Source of the DNA: Magnetococcales bacterium WMHbin3 | GTDB taxonomy: Bacteria; Pseudomonadota; Magnetococcia; Magnetococcales; Magnetaquicoccaceae | Assembly: GCA_002753185.1 (NCBI GenBank) | Contig: PDZX01000004.1 | Location: 1-64,000 of the forward strand | Length of the DNA: 64,000 nucleotides | Direction: 5' to 3' | Shown here: positions 30,454 to 41,371 of the stretch, piece after piece | How positions within the stretch are numbered: the first letter of the stretch is position 1 | Layout of the letters: every line of letters begins with the position of its first letter | Notes under the pieces: generated by a model | Seen by the model: the letters and a program-made list of their open reading frames with translations, nothing else | Told to the model about the DNA's origin: nothing | The model's database searches: none | Translations under genes and position numbers: made by a program

Positions 30454-30969
30454 ATGACCAAACCGGCCCCAATCCTCGTGTCCGTTCTCGCGGGGTGGCT
30501 CGCCTCGCTGCCAGGCCTGCTCCCGGCGGAAACCCTCTATGCCACCAAAAGCGGTGTGGAGGTCAATCAGGATCCGTCCCCCACCTCCAAAATCCTCGCC
30601 ACCCTGGAGCGGGATGCCCCGGTCCAGGTCATGGGCAACAAGGACCGCTACGTCCAGGTCAAGCTCGCCAATGGCGCCAAGGGGTGGGTCTACCAGTTCA
30701 AGCTCGCCAAGAGCGTCGCCAAGGCCGAGGGGGGAGCCGTCAACCTGGCGGCGCTGGCCGGCGGCGGCAACGTCCACGCCAGGGAGGCCCGCTCCGGCGG
30801 CAGCATCCGCGGCATGCAGCCCGTGGCCGTCGGTTATGCCCAAAACCGCCGCATCGACGAAAACCACCTCCGCTCCCTCGAATGGATGGAGTGGTTCCAT
30901 GTCTCGGACAAGGAGCTGATGACCTTCAAAAAGGAAGGCCGCATCGGCGAATTCCTGGGGAGCAAATGA
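30454..30969 (+). CDS. Secreted SH3-domain protein
   Basis: 171 residues with a signal peptide (ILVSVLAGWLASLPGLLPAE) and one bacterial SH3 (SH3b) domain at about 30-90. The domain shows the sequence ATKSGVEVNQDPSPTSKILA, then GNKDRYVQVKLANGAKGWVY. The C-terminal part (about 100-171) is unassigned. SH3b domains usually bind peptidoglycan or proteins in the envelope. AGGAGGA before the ATG is excellent. The TGA overlaps the ATG of the M48 peptidase, beginning an envelope operon that runs to 35732. Confidence 0.88.
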   Translation: MTKPAPILVSVLAGWLASLPGLLPAETLYATKSGVEVNQDPSPTSKILATLERDAPVQVMGNKDRYVQVKLANGAKGWVYQFKLAKSVAKAEGGAVNLAALAGGGNVHAREARSGGSIRGMQPVAVGYAQNRRIDENHLRSLEWMEWFHVSDKELMTFKKEGRIGEFLGSK

Positions 30970-31886
30970 CCATGAAAAACGCCATCCGCATCGTGCTGGG
31001 CGCCTTGCTGCTCCTTGCCGCGCCAGCGGGGGCCGGGGTGCTCGACCAGTTGCAGCAACTGCCGGTTCCCGCCGGGCCGGGAGGCGGCTCGGTGATCGAC
31101 GGCGTCGGCGGCATGCTGGGCGTGGATCAAAAAAGGCTCGATCTGGTCAAGAAGGGGGTGCAAACCGCCCAGGCCCTGCAACCCATCAACGAGGAGGCGG
31201 AACGCGCCCTGGGGGAGACCATCGCCGTGGAGGCCTTCCGCCGCTTCGGCGGCCTCCACCGCAACGAACCCCTGACCCGCTATCTCAACCTGGTGGGCCG
31301 CAGCATCGCCGAGGTGACGGATCGCCCCAACCTCAACTACCATTTCGCCATCCTCGACAGCACGGAGGAAAACGCCTTCGCCGCCCCCGGCGGCTTCGTC
31401 TTCGTCACTCTGGGGCTGCTGCGTTCCCTCACCAGCGAGTCGGAACTCGCCGGGGTGCTTGGCCATGAACTGGCCCACATCAACCGCAAGCACATGCTCA
31501 ACACCCTCCAGCGCGGTTCGCTCCTTTCCAATGTCACCGAGCTGTCCATGGCCGCCCTCGACAAGGACCCGAAACTGCTCGGCGCGGCGGTGGACCAGCT
31601 TTCCGATCTGCTTTTCACCCGTGGCCTGGACAAGGATCTCGAGTTCGAGGCCGATCAATACGGCCTGGAATACGCCCAGCGCGCCGGTTACACCCCGAAC
31701 GGGTTGCGGCTCTATCTGCAACGCCTCGCCCGCAAGCAAGGCGCCGCCCGCTCGGTGTTCTTCACCACGCATCCCCCGGTGGACGATCGCCTGCAACGGG
31801 TGGAACGCCGCATCGCCGGCATGCCCAAGGAGCCGCATCTGGCGATTTTGCAGGACCGGTTCAAGCGGAACACGGGCGCCATGTGA
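30966..31886 (+). CDS. Periplasmic M48-family metalloprotease
   Basis: 306 residues with a signal peptide (IVLGALLLLAAPAGAG) and an M48 peptidase domain with the zinc motif in LAGVLGHELAHINRKHML (about 160-177) and a downstream glutamate in DKDLEFEADQYGLEYA. It resembles the periplasmic BepA/LoiP group that edits outer-membrane proteins, but lacks the C-terminal TPR domain of BepA. ATG 30966 overlaps the SH3 gene stop; ATG 30972 is equally possible. It is coupled to the next gene by GTGA. Confidence 0.9.
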   Translation: MTMKNAIRIVLGALLLLAAPAGAGVLDQLQQLPVPAGPGGGSVIDGVGGMLGVDQKRLDLVKKGVQTAQALQPINEEAERALGETIAVEAFRRFGGLHRNEPLTRYLNLVGRSIAEVTDRPNLNYHFAILDSTEENAFAAPGGFVFVTLGLLRSLTSESELAGVLGHELAHINRKHMLNTLQRGSLLSNVTELSMAALDKDPKLLGAAVDQLSDLLFTRGLDKDLEFEADQYGLEYAQRAGYTPNGLRLYLQRLARKQGAARSVFFTTHPPVDDRLQRVERRIAGMPKEPHLAILQDRFKRNTGAM

Positions 31887-34800
31887 GCGGCGGTTTTCGG
31901 GTCAGGCGTCTGTTCGGGATCTCGATCCTCGCGGCGATTGCGCTCCTGGTCAGTTTGCCCCTCTTCCTGCCGCGACTGGCCGGTGCGGAACTCTTGCGCG
32001 TTTCCCTCGAAGCCATGCTGGGGCGCGCCTTGCAGGGTGAGGTGCGCCTGGGTCGGCTCGAGCTGGATTTTTCCAGTGGGATTCGCGTCGAGGGGCTGCA
32101 ATGGATCAAGGACGGCGTGCCGCGCCTGGTCCTGGATCGGCTGCTGCTGGACGTGGCCTGGAGCGAGTTGTTGCTGGGCAGGCTCGCCATTCGCGAGCTG
32201 CGCCTCAGCGATGGCCGCCTGACCGCTTCCCAACAGGATCTCGCCCCGCAGGCCGAGGCCCCGGCCAAGGCGTCCGCCAGCGGTTTTTCCCTGCCCGCTT
32301 TATTTCCTCTGGCCCTGGAGTTGCGTTCCGTGTCGCTGGAGGGGATCGATCTGGATTTCACCTATCCCCCTTCCCAGCGGCTCCACTTGCGCAATCTCGC
32401 CCTGCGCGCCTCGGCGCGCGCCGACCGGGAGGGGCTGGAACTGCGCGGCACCCTGGACATCGCCACCCTCACCTTCAGCGACGCGAAGGGATCGCTCTCC
32501 CTGCCCGTGGATCTGGTGTTCGACCTGGGCGGGGATTTCGGCTGGCGCGGGTTGCGGGCGCGCCACTCCGCGTTGCGGCTGGGCGATCTGACCTCCATCC
32601 CCCTGGAGATCCAGATCAACACCGCCTACCAGCCTTACGAGATGTTTCTCACCACCCGCGCCGAACCCATCTCCCTGGCCCCCATTCTGACCCTGCTGCA
32701 ACCCTGGTTGCCCCCGGAATGGACCTCCTGCAACCTGACCGGCCAGCTCGATCCGTGGCTGACCATCGCGGGCCGCTGGGACGCGGACGGCTGGCACGGT
32801 CAGGCCACCGGCGGGCTGACCGCCTCCGGGCTGAACGCCGATCTGCCCAATCTGGCGATCCAGGTGACCGATGGCCAGGCGCGGGTCTCCCTGAAATGGA
32901 TGGAGTGGCACGCCAATCTCTTGCGCACGCTCTCCGCAGAGGTGAGCATACGGGCCGCCGACGCCGCCTGGGACCAGGAGGGGCTGCGGGATTTCTCCCT
33001 GCTGGTGGTTTCCGATTACCACCCGGACGGGCGTGTGGACGGCCACATGCGCCTGCGCGCGGAACGTACCTCTCCGCGATTGCCCTTCGAGACCATCGTG
33101 TTGGCCAGCAGCGAGCCGCGCTCCGACGCCTATCATCTGCACCGCCTGATGATCAAGGCCGGCGACTGGCTCCATCTGGTGGGTGAGGGGGATCTGGCCC
33201 GTCCGCCGGGGCAGGGCGCCGGGTGGAATCTGCAAGGCCGGTTGCATTCCACCTGGGAGTTGGCCAGGTTGTTGGAACTGCTGCCCCCCGCGTGGCTGCA
33301 AGAAAGCGGGGTGCGTTTCGCGCCTTAAGTGACCCGTCTGCGGCTGGAGGGGCGGGTTGGCGTGGATGCCCAGGGGATGCCACGGGACATGGAGTTGGGC
33401 GGCGCGGCGGCGCTCGCCCCCTGGCGGGTGGCCCTGGCGGGCGGGGAGTACTCCGGGACCGGCACCCGACTGGCCTGGCGGGCCAACCAGGCGGTCACGG
33501 ACGGACCGGTGCGCGCCCGTTTGCGGGGCAATGCGGCTTTGACCCGCAATCAGGTGGCGCTGCCGGAGTTGCGCGTCGCCTTGCAGGGGGAGGGGGATCC
33601 GGCCAGCGGGGTCTATCGGCTGGAGCGGTTGCGGCTTGGGGTGGCGCGGGAGTTGACCGCCACCCTGGCCGGCCTCTATTGGGCGGAAGGCGACCGGTTC
33701 GAGGCGAGCGGCAGCGTGGATCCGGTGGATCTGGTCCGTCTCGGCGAGCGGTTCGACCTGGCCGGGCAGCCCTGGTATGCCATGGCTCAGCCCAGGGGGC
33801 GGGTCGGTTTGCGTTTCGACGCGGCGGGGCGTCTGGCGGATCTGGCGCAACTGGATGGCCTGTCGTGGCCGTTGCAGGCCGAAGTGCAACTTGCCGCCGC
33901 CGATCTGGCCGGGCAATGGGGCGGCTGGAGCGTGGAGGAGGTCAATGGCGTGCTGAAGGCCACCACCCGTCCGGAAGAGCCGCGCCGGATCCGCCTGGGC
34001 GGCGATCTGCGTGCCCGGCCCAAGCCTTTCTTCATGGAGGGGGGCGGATTGGTGCAACTGGCCTTCGACGTGACCGGCCAGGAGCTGGAGCAATGGCGTC
34101 TGGACCAGGCGCGGGCCGTGTTGCCCGGTCTGACGCTGGATGCCTCCGGTCGGATTGCCGGGTCCGGTCGTCTGCTGCGCGGGCAGGGGGGGATCGCCGA
34201 CCGGTTGACCCCCTTGCGGGTGGAGCTGACCGGCAAGGCGCGCGCCGATTTGGGGCCGGTGACGGAGTGGTCGCTCCTCAAGACGGCCAAGGGACCGGTC
34301 ACGGCGCAGGTGACGCTCGATCCCAACGGATTCTCCTGGCGGGGGGAGGGGGTCGCCCTGAGCCGTGCCACCGGCAGGCTGAGCGGGGTGAAGCGCCTCT
34401 GGCTGACCGAACCGCCTGCCGTGGCCCGCGCTGGTTCGCGGCGCGCCTTTTCCCTGGAGCGCCTCGCCACGCCCGTCTCCTGGGCAAGCTCCGACCGGCG
34501 TTTGCGCATCGACGCCCTGGAGATCGCCGGGACAAAGGCCGAGGAGATCGGCCTGGACCTGAGCTTCCAGGAGGAGACCATCCGGGCACGCCATCTGGAG
34601 ATGCGGTTGCTGGGGGGCAGGATCGGGGGCAATCTGCTGGTGGACGCCATCCGGCCGGGCCGCATCGACGCAGTGCTGGAAGGGGTCGGGCTTGACCTGA
34701 ACCGGCTGCTCCCGGAAGGGGAGCGCATCGCCAGGGACAGCTCGGTGGATTGCGTGGCGCGCTTGGCGTTGCGCTTCGAAAAGGAGAGCGGCAAGCTGAG

Positions 34801-35167
34801 CTGGGGGCGAAGCGAAATGAGCCTGATCTTCACCCGCATCGGCAAAGAGGCCCTGGAACGGCTGCTGCTCGCCCTGGACCCGCGCGAGAGCAATCCGGCT
34901 CTGGTCAATGCCCGTTCCAAGGTCGCCTACGCCAACCCTGCCTCTTTGGATTTGCAATTGGCCAAGGGAACGGTCAAACTGCGTATCGAGTTCGCGCAGG
35001 GATTGATCTCCTCCCTGAACGTGGAGCGCATCCCGCTGGGGGTCCTGGGCCGCTTCGAGCGGATCGGCGGCGAGCTGCTGCCCCTGGAAAACCTGATGCG
35101 GCTTCTGACCTTGGCCGGCACCACCCATTTGCAGTTGGAGGCCCATGAAAACACGCCCGCGCCCTGA
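31883..35167 (+). pseudogene. YdbH/AsmA-like envelope bridge protein, split by in-frame TAA
   Basis: One 1095-codon frame interrupted only by TAA at codon 482 (33326-33328). The first part has an N-terminal membrane anchor (about 9-31, FGISILAAIALLVSLPLFLP) and AsmA/DUF748-like beta-rich repeats. The second part continues in the same frame (GTG 33329) with the same beta-rich style and no signal sequence or SD, so it would be stranded in the cytosol if made alone. In E. coli, YdbH with lipoprotein YnbE and periplasmic YdbL forms an inner-to-outer membrane bridge redundant with TamB and YhdP; the YdbL-like lipoprotein gene follows here. The stop sits in CCTTAAGTG. A nonsense mutation, a sequencing error or a truly split protein are all possible. 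Confidence 0.75.
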
Positions 35168-35732
35168 TTTTCCCGTTATCGCCCTGGCTGCCCTGCTGCT
35201 GTCGGGATGCGGCGGCCCCTTGCTGGAGGTCACCCTGGTTGACGAGCGCACCGCCCTGGAGAATCAGGTGCTGGGCAGCTACGCAGAACTGGGCAGGGAG
35301 GTGATGCTGCTGGCCTCGGTGCGGGGCATCGACCCGCAGGGCCACCTGGTGAAGAAAACCCCCCTGGCCCCCAATCACAAGGTCGTGGTGCGCGCCCTGC
35401 AACGCACCGCCTTCAACCGTGACGACCTGGACCGCTTCAAGCGGGCCGGGGTGATCGGCGAGAACAACCAGGGCGGGGTGACGCTCCTCGCCCCGGAGAA
35501 GGCCGAGGCCGGTCAACGTCCCTTCGTAGCCAATCTGGTCGAGGAGGAGAACACCGACCGCGCGGTGATCATGCGCCGCATGATCGATACCGACGAAAAG
35601 CTCACCGAGGGGGACTTGCCCCGCATCCGCGCGGTCTTTGCCAACATGCAGCGCGACAACGCCCCTCCGGGGGTCCCGATCCAGCAGCCGGACGGCTCCT
35701 GGAAGCCCAAGGCGGACCTGGCGGCCAAGTGA
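35145..35732 (+). CDS. DUF1318/YdbL-like lipoprotein
   Basis: 195-residue lipoprotein: the lipobox LLLSGC gives a lipidated Cys at about residue 22. The C-terminal region has the YdbL/DUF1318 pattern (ENTDRAVIMRRMIDTDEKL, then FANMQRDNAPPGVPIQQPDG). In E. coli, YnbE (lipoprotein) and YdbL are separate; here one protein has both lipidation and the DUF1318 part. It overlaps the AsmA-like gene by 23 bases and ends the envelope operon. It probably acts at the periplasmic face of the outer membrane with the YdbH-like protein. Confidence 0.8.
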   Translation: MKTRPRPDFPVIALAALLLSGCGGPLLEVTLVDERTALENQVLGSYAELGREVMLLASVRGIDPQGHLVKKTPLAPNHKVVVRALQRTAFNRDDLDRFKRAGVIGENNQGGVTLLAPEKAEAGQRPFVANLVEEENTDRAVIMRRMIDTDEKLTEGDLPRIRAVFANMQRDNAPPGVPIQQPDGSWKPKADLAAK

Positions 35733-35750
35733 ACTCCTCCCGCCTCCGGG

Positions 35751-37295
35751 CTACGCCGGGGCGATCTTGAAATAGGCCATGGCGTTGATCATCGACTGGG
35801 CCTGGCTGCTCATCTCTTCGGCGGTGGCGGCCATCTCCTCGGAGGCCCCGGCATTGGTCTGCACCACCTGATCCACCTGGCGGATCGATTGGGAGATCTG
35901 GTCGATGCCCTCCCGTTGCTGGCGGCTGCACTCCGTGATGCCGCGAATCCGTTCTGCGGTTTCCTGGATGTCTGGCACCAGTTTTTTGATGATGGCCCCG
36001 GCTGTTTCCGAAATCCGGACACTGGAGGAGGAGAGCTGACCGATCTCCCCGGCGGCGACCTGGCTGCGTTCCGCCAGTTTCCTCACCTCGGCGGCCACCA
36101 CCGCGAACCCCTTGCCGTGCTCCCCGGCGCGGGCTGCCTCGATGGCGGCGTTCAACGCCAGGAGGTTGGTCTGGCGGGCGATCTCCTCGATGATCGAGAT
36201 CCTGGAAGCGATTTCCCGCATGGCATTGACCGACTCCACCACCGCCTCGCCCCCCTTGGCCGCGTCCCGCGCGGCTTGCAGGGCCAGGGTTTGGGTGGCG
36301 TCGGAGTTGTCGGTGCTGAGCTGGCAACTGCCGGTGATTTGTTCCAGGGCAGTGGTCGAGGATTGCAGGGAGGTGGCCTGCTCGCTCGCTCCCTGGGCCA
36401 GAGTGGTGGCGGAGACCGCGATTTCGTTGCTGCCGAGTCCCACCTGATCGGCCACGACCTGGAGTTCCCGCGCCACCTCCCGCAGTTTGGAGACCATCTC
36501 CCGGAGCGCCAGGAAGATGCCGGTCGCCCTGCTGGAAGCGTCGAAACGCATGGTCAGGTCGCCGGATGCCACCCGCGCCGCCAGGTCCGCGATCTCCACG
36601 GGTTCTCCGCCCACCTGGCGCATGATTTGGCTGGCAATCGCCATCCCAAGCGCGACGGCCAACAGAAAGACCATGACCAGGATCACCATGGAGATGCGGA
36701 TGGCCTCGTTGCGTGTCGCGTCGAAGTGGGCGTCCGCCTCCTCTGCTTCTTTTTTCAGGGACTCCTTGATCTCTTCCAGTTTTTGCAAAAGCCCGTTGCG
36801 TACTTCATCCAACGCGCCATCCAGTTGACGCAATCTTTTCGCCTCCGCGCTTTCCCCCTGACCCTGCATGGCGGCGATCGTGGAAAAATAATCGCCAGCG
36901 ATGCTGGAAATATACTTTTTGTATTGCGTATGGACGACCCCCAGGGCGGCGCGCTCGTTTGGGGTATCCACCAGGGTGGCGAGCCTCTCCATGTCTTTTT
37001 CCATTTGGCCGGTGGCCTCGCGCAGGGAACGTTTCGACTCCTCCAGGTTGCGGTTGATGGCGGCATCGGCGGCGATGGTGTAGACCCCGTCGGCGCGCAG
37101 GACGATTTCCAGCACCTCGCCAGCCGATTTGAACCGTCCCGCGCCCTCGTCCTGCAACTGGGCCAGCCTGGACATGACATGCACCTGATAGAGGGCGGCG
37201 GCCAGAAAGATGGAAGCGAGCAACAGAAAGGATGCGACGATTTTGGTTTTTAATTTTACATTGATGATCATTTGTAAACTCTTTATAGTAGTCAT
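35751..37295 (-). CDS. Methyl-accepting chemotaxis protein
   Basis: 514-residue chemoreceptor. TM1 is at about 17-38 ([20 protein letters not shown]). A four-helix-bundle periplasmic sensor of about 160 residues follows, then TM2 at about 203-225 ([20 protein letters not shown]). The HAMP region is [17 protein letters not shown]. The signalling hairpin is [16 protein letters not shown] with EVRKLAERS. No C-terminal CheR-binding pentapeptide is seen. The start may be ATG 37295 or ATG 37271. It is divergent from the kinase locus at 37575 across a 279-base AT-rich spacer. The ligand is unknown. Multiple MCPs are expected in motile magnetotactic cocci. Confidence 0.93.
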   Translation of the reverse strand: MTTIKSLQMIINVKLKTKIVASFLLLASIFLAAALYQVHVMSRLAQLQDEGAGRFKSAGEVLEIVLRADGVYTIAADAAINRNLEESKRSLREATGQMEKDMERLATLVDTPNERAALGVVHTQYKKYISSIAGDYFSTIAAMQGQGESAEAKRLRQLDGALDEVRNGLLQKLEEIKESLKKEAEEADAHFDATRNEAIRISMVILVMVFLLAVALGMAIASQIMRQVGGEPVEIADLAARVASGDLTMRFDASSRATGIFLALREMVSKLREVARELQVVADQVGLGSNEIAVSATTLAQGASEQATSLQSSTTALEQITGSCQLSTDNSDATQTLALQAARDAAKGGEAVVESVNAMREIASRISIIEEIARQTNLLALNAAIEAARAGEHGKGFAVVAAEVRKLAERSQVAAGEIGQLSSSSVRISETAGAIIKKLVPDIQETAERIRGITECSRQQREGIDQISQSIRQVDQVVQTNAGASEEMAATAEEMSSQAQSMINAMAYFKIAPA

Positions 37296-37574
37296 GCCGA
37301 TTGGAACGATTGAGAATCGGAGAGTTTAGCATTCGCGTTGCTGGCGTCAAGAGACAAAATTGATCAAGGTCAATTTTGTCTGGCGGCACGCACTCGTGCC
37401 ATTTTCGCACAACCGTTCCGCCCGATTGCCAGGATCGGCACGTGGGGTTCCCAGGCGAGTGTGTTCCGGAATCATCACCGTGGCATTGTTTATCTGTCTT
37501 ATGTAATATTAATGGAAATTCGCTTTGCCAGTAATCTTATATATGTTTTGGTTTGGATGGCAGGGGAAAGCAAG

Positions 37575-40500
37575 ATGCCGATCATGCAAAAAAATTTATC
37601 AAACTGCGAACAAATTAATATTATCGTTTCTGTCCATCATTGCCATTTATGCAATCGGCACAGGTTCGATTTATCGCTACATCCACGACTTCGACATCCA
37701 TTACGATGTATTGACCGATAATATCGCTTCTCTGCAAAAAAAGCATCATGCCTCTGCTCCACTACCTGAACCATTTCGCCGAGGATACCGTCAAGATCGA
37801 CGAGCGGTTGCAGCCAACCATCAAGGAACTCGAAAGGCTTGAAAAATACGTCGGGGAGCTGGAGCGGCAATTGCAGAAAACGTCGGATCCGGCAGCGGGG
37901 AATGCCGTGCTCGCAGATATGAGCAAGGCACTGAGCACCTCCATGACTCACCTGAAGGCAATCGAGGAGAGGATCGACGATCACAAGTCCGACGCGGTCG
38001 GGAGTGGTGGCGCGTTCCTGCTCATCCAGGAGTCCATGGCCAGTATGGTGCCTGATCTGCGCGCGCTGGACCAGGACCTCGAGGGCTCCATTGACCGGGC
38101 CGGCCTGATTTTCTGGCTGGTGCTGGCGTTGAGCATCCTGATCGGATTGGCGCTCGCCGGGCATATCGCCAGACCGATCCGGCAGCTTGGCAAGGCCGCC
38201 GTCGCCATCGGCAAGGGCCAGGCGGACCCGGAGATCACCATCGCCAGCCGGGACGAAATCGGCGATCTGGCCGATGCCTTCCGGGACATGGTGCGCATCC
38301 TGCAATCGCGGCTGATCTATACCCAGAATCTCCTCGCCTCCATCACCGATACCCTGCTGGTGCTGGACCCCGACGGCAAGGTGCGCCAGACCCATCGGGC
38401 CGAGGGCCTGTTCCGGGACAACACCACCCTGATCGGCCTCCCGGTCACAGAGTTGATCCCCGGCGGCTGGGAGTGGCGATGCGCTCCGGTTCCATCGGCG
38501 ACACCGAGGTGGCGATCCGAACCCGGCAGGGAGAAGAGGTGCCGGTCCTGCTCTCCGGCGCCCTGGTCCGCGATGTGGATGGGCGCGTGACCGGGAGCCT
38601 GCTGCTCCTCAAGGACATCACCGCCCTCAAGCAGGCGCGGGGGCAGTTGCAAGAACACGCCTGGAAGGTCGCCAACATTGCACGCTTCAGCCATATCGTG
38701 CAGCAGGCCCATACCCTGAAGCAATTCTCGCAAAGCCTGATCCAGGAGCTGATCCCCTTTCTGGAAGCCTCTTATGGCGCCATGTATCTGGTCGGCGAAA
38801 ATGGACAGGAATGGATCCGTCAAGGCCGCTATGGCTTTCAGGGCGCGAATGTCGCCGAGTCGTTTCTCCTGGGTGAGTCTCTGGTCGGGCAGTGCGCCCT
38901 GGAAAACCGGGTGATCCATACGAAGGATATCCCCGCCAACGGATTGAAGATCCGTTTCGGTTGCGACACGGTCGCCCCATTGGAGATCCTCACCGTGCCG
39001 GGCAGTTTCCAGGAGAAGGTCCTGGCCGTCATCGAGGCCGCCACGTTCCGGCCCTTCACCCCGCGTCAGATCACCTTCTTGCGGGAACTGATGCCCATGA
39101 TCGGCCTGGCCCTGGACAACCTGATGCGCGTCAACAAAACCGAAATTCTACTGAGGCAAACCCAGGAGCAGCGCGAGGTCATGGAGGCCAGCAACCTCGC
39201 CATGGACCGGCAGGGCAGGGAATTGGAGAAAAAGGCCGCCGAACTGGCGCGAGCCAATCAGTACAAGGCCGATTTCCTGGCCGCCATGAGTCACGAAATC
39301 CGTACCCCCATGAACGCAGTGATCGGCCTGACCGATCTGGCCCTGCAAACCGAACTCTCCTTGGTCGCGCGGGATTATCTGCGCAAGGTGGCCAACGCCT
39401 CGCGGTCGTTGTTGCGTATCATCAACGATATCCTGGATTTCTCCAAAATCGACGCCGGCAGACTGGAACTGGAGGCCATGGATTTTCCTCTGCGCGATGT
39501 GTTCGACCACGTCCTGGACCTGTTTCGCGTCACCATCCACGAAAAGAACATCGAACTGGTCCTCCATGTCGCCGAGGAGTGCCGCTATATCCTCAAAGGC
39601 GACCCCCTGCGGCTGGAACAGATTCTGATGAATCTGATCGGCAATGCCGTCAAATTCACCGGGCAAGGCACCATCGAGGTGGCGGTGCGCACCCTCGAAT
39701 CCGATCAGGGAACTGGTGAAAAAATCACACTGGAATTTTCCGTCGCGGACACCGGCATCGGCATGACCCCGGAACAGACCGCGAAACTGTTTCGGCCCTT
39801 CAGCCAGGCGGACGGCTCCACCACCAGGAAATACGGCGGCACCGGTCTGGGCCTGGCCATTTGCAGGCAGCTTGTCGGTCTGATGGGGGGCAGGCTGTGG
39901 GTCGAGAGCGTGCCGGAAAAGGGGAGCACCTTTTTCTTCACCGTCCGTCTGTCCAGGCGCGCGGAGCTGGAGCGAGACGACCTGACCGCCCCGCCCGCCC
40001 TGCGCCGGATGAAGGTGCTGGTGGTGGAGGGTCATCCTGCGGCGCGGCAGTCGCTCATGAACATGCTCAAGCTCTTTTCCCTGGACCCGACCGGAGTCGC
40101 ATCGGCGCGAACCGCCTTGCGGGCCATCGGGAAGGCCGGCGCGGCGGGCGATCCGTATGCGCTGGTGATCGTGGACCGGGGCGTGTACGACATGGAATGC
40201 CTGGAGATGACGCGTGCCATCGCCAGCATGGCGGTTGGTCCGATCAGACCAAAAGTGTTGCCGATGATCGGTCATGGCCAGGAAGAGGAGATGCGGCCCT
40301 GGATCGGCCATGCCGGGGTGGACGGGCTGTTGGTGAAACCCATCGACTGCTCCCGGCTGTTCGATACCATCATGCGCCTCTTCGGCCAGAAGGTGGCCAG
40401 GCTCGATCACGCCGGGGAGGTGGAGGTCGATCCTGGCGATGCCCGTGACCATTTCGCCGGCTCACGGGTGTTGCTGGTGGATGACGACGCCATCAACCGG

Positions 40501-41337
40501 CAGGTGGCGTCCAAGGTTCTGGAAGGCTTCGGCCTGCGGGTGGAGATGGCCGTGAATGGCCTGGAGGCGGTGCAACGGGTGATCGAAGGGGGCTTTCACC
40601 TCGTCCTGATGGATGTGCGGATGCCGGAAATGGATGGCTATGCGGCCACGCGCCGCATCCGCCTGCCCCCCGAATTTCAGGATCTGCCGATTGTCGCCCT
40701 GACCGCGCATGCCATGGCCGGTGACCGGGAAAATTGCCTGGCGCAAGGGATGAATGACTACCTCAGCAAACCCATCGACAAACAGCAACTGCGGAAAGTG
40801 CTCATCCGTTGGCTTCCCCGGCGGGCCGATGAGGAGGCTCATCCGCGAATCGGGCCAGCGGAGGCGGCTCCCGGCGAAGATGACGTCACCCTTGGCGTGC
40901 CGCCGTTCCTGCCCGGCATCGACGTATCATCGGCCCTGAAACGGCTCAACAACAATAACGAGCTGCTGCGCCGGTTGCTGCTGGAGTTCCATCGGGAGCA
41001 TGCCCAGGCCGACGCCACCCTGCGCAAGCTCCTGAATGGCAAACGCAAGGAGGATGCCGATCAGGCGCTCATGCTGGCCCATGCCATCAGGGGCGCCGCC
41101 GCCAACCTGTCCGCCCTGCGGCTCCAGGCGGCGGCAACAGCCCTGGAAACGGCCATCCGCCGGGGGGAGGAGCGTGCCGCCTGGCCCGCCCTGCTGGAGG
41201 AATTTTCCAATGGATTGCACGAAATCCGCTCGGCGAAGACCGCGTTGGATCGCCTTGATTTCAAAAACGGCTTGCAATCCCCGCGACGTCTGCCGGATAC
41301 TCTCGAAAGGTCACTGGAGGAGGCGACAACCGCCTGA
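37575..41337 (+). pseudogene. Hybrid histidine kinase broken by three apparent frameshifts
   Basis: A membrane hybrid kinase is recognisable over 3.7 kb but needs three frame changes. ATG 37575 (SD GGGGAAA) starts in one frame. Removing one A from the A7 tract at 37588-37594 joins MPIMQK to a TM1 segment (ILSFLSIIAIYAIG). Removing one A from a second A7 at 37736-37742 continues into a periplasmic helical domain, TM2 ([20 protein letters not shown]), HAMP and a PAS-like region. Adding one base near 38469-38471 (GGG) continues to the end. The intact C-terminal part has a GAF-like region, H-box [13 protein letters not shown], ATPase NAVKFTG and DTGIGM, a degenerate receiver, a receiver with [13 protein letters not shown], and an Hpt domain ([11 protein letters not shown]). 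Sequence error, phase variation or decay all fit. Confidence 0.8.
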
Positions 41338-41371
41338 TCCCGGCCCACGAAGAGCACAGGAGATTCCCAGC

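Noticed and set aside
32300-35251. 983-codon open frame antisense to the AsmA-like gene
   Set aside because: GC-rich third positions create long antisense frames; composition is Gln/Gly/Pro/Arg-rich without any domain, and the plus strand has clear protein features and operon overlaps.
37736-37743. A AAA AAG heptamer as a programmed -1 frameshift site
   Set aside because: A -1 slip here enters a frame that stops at TGA within nine codons; the kinase needs the opposite change (loss of one A), so classical -1 frameshifting does not explain it.
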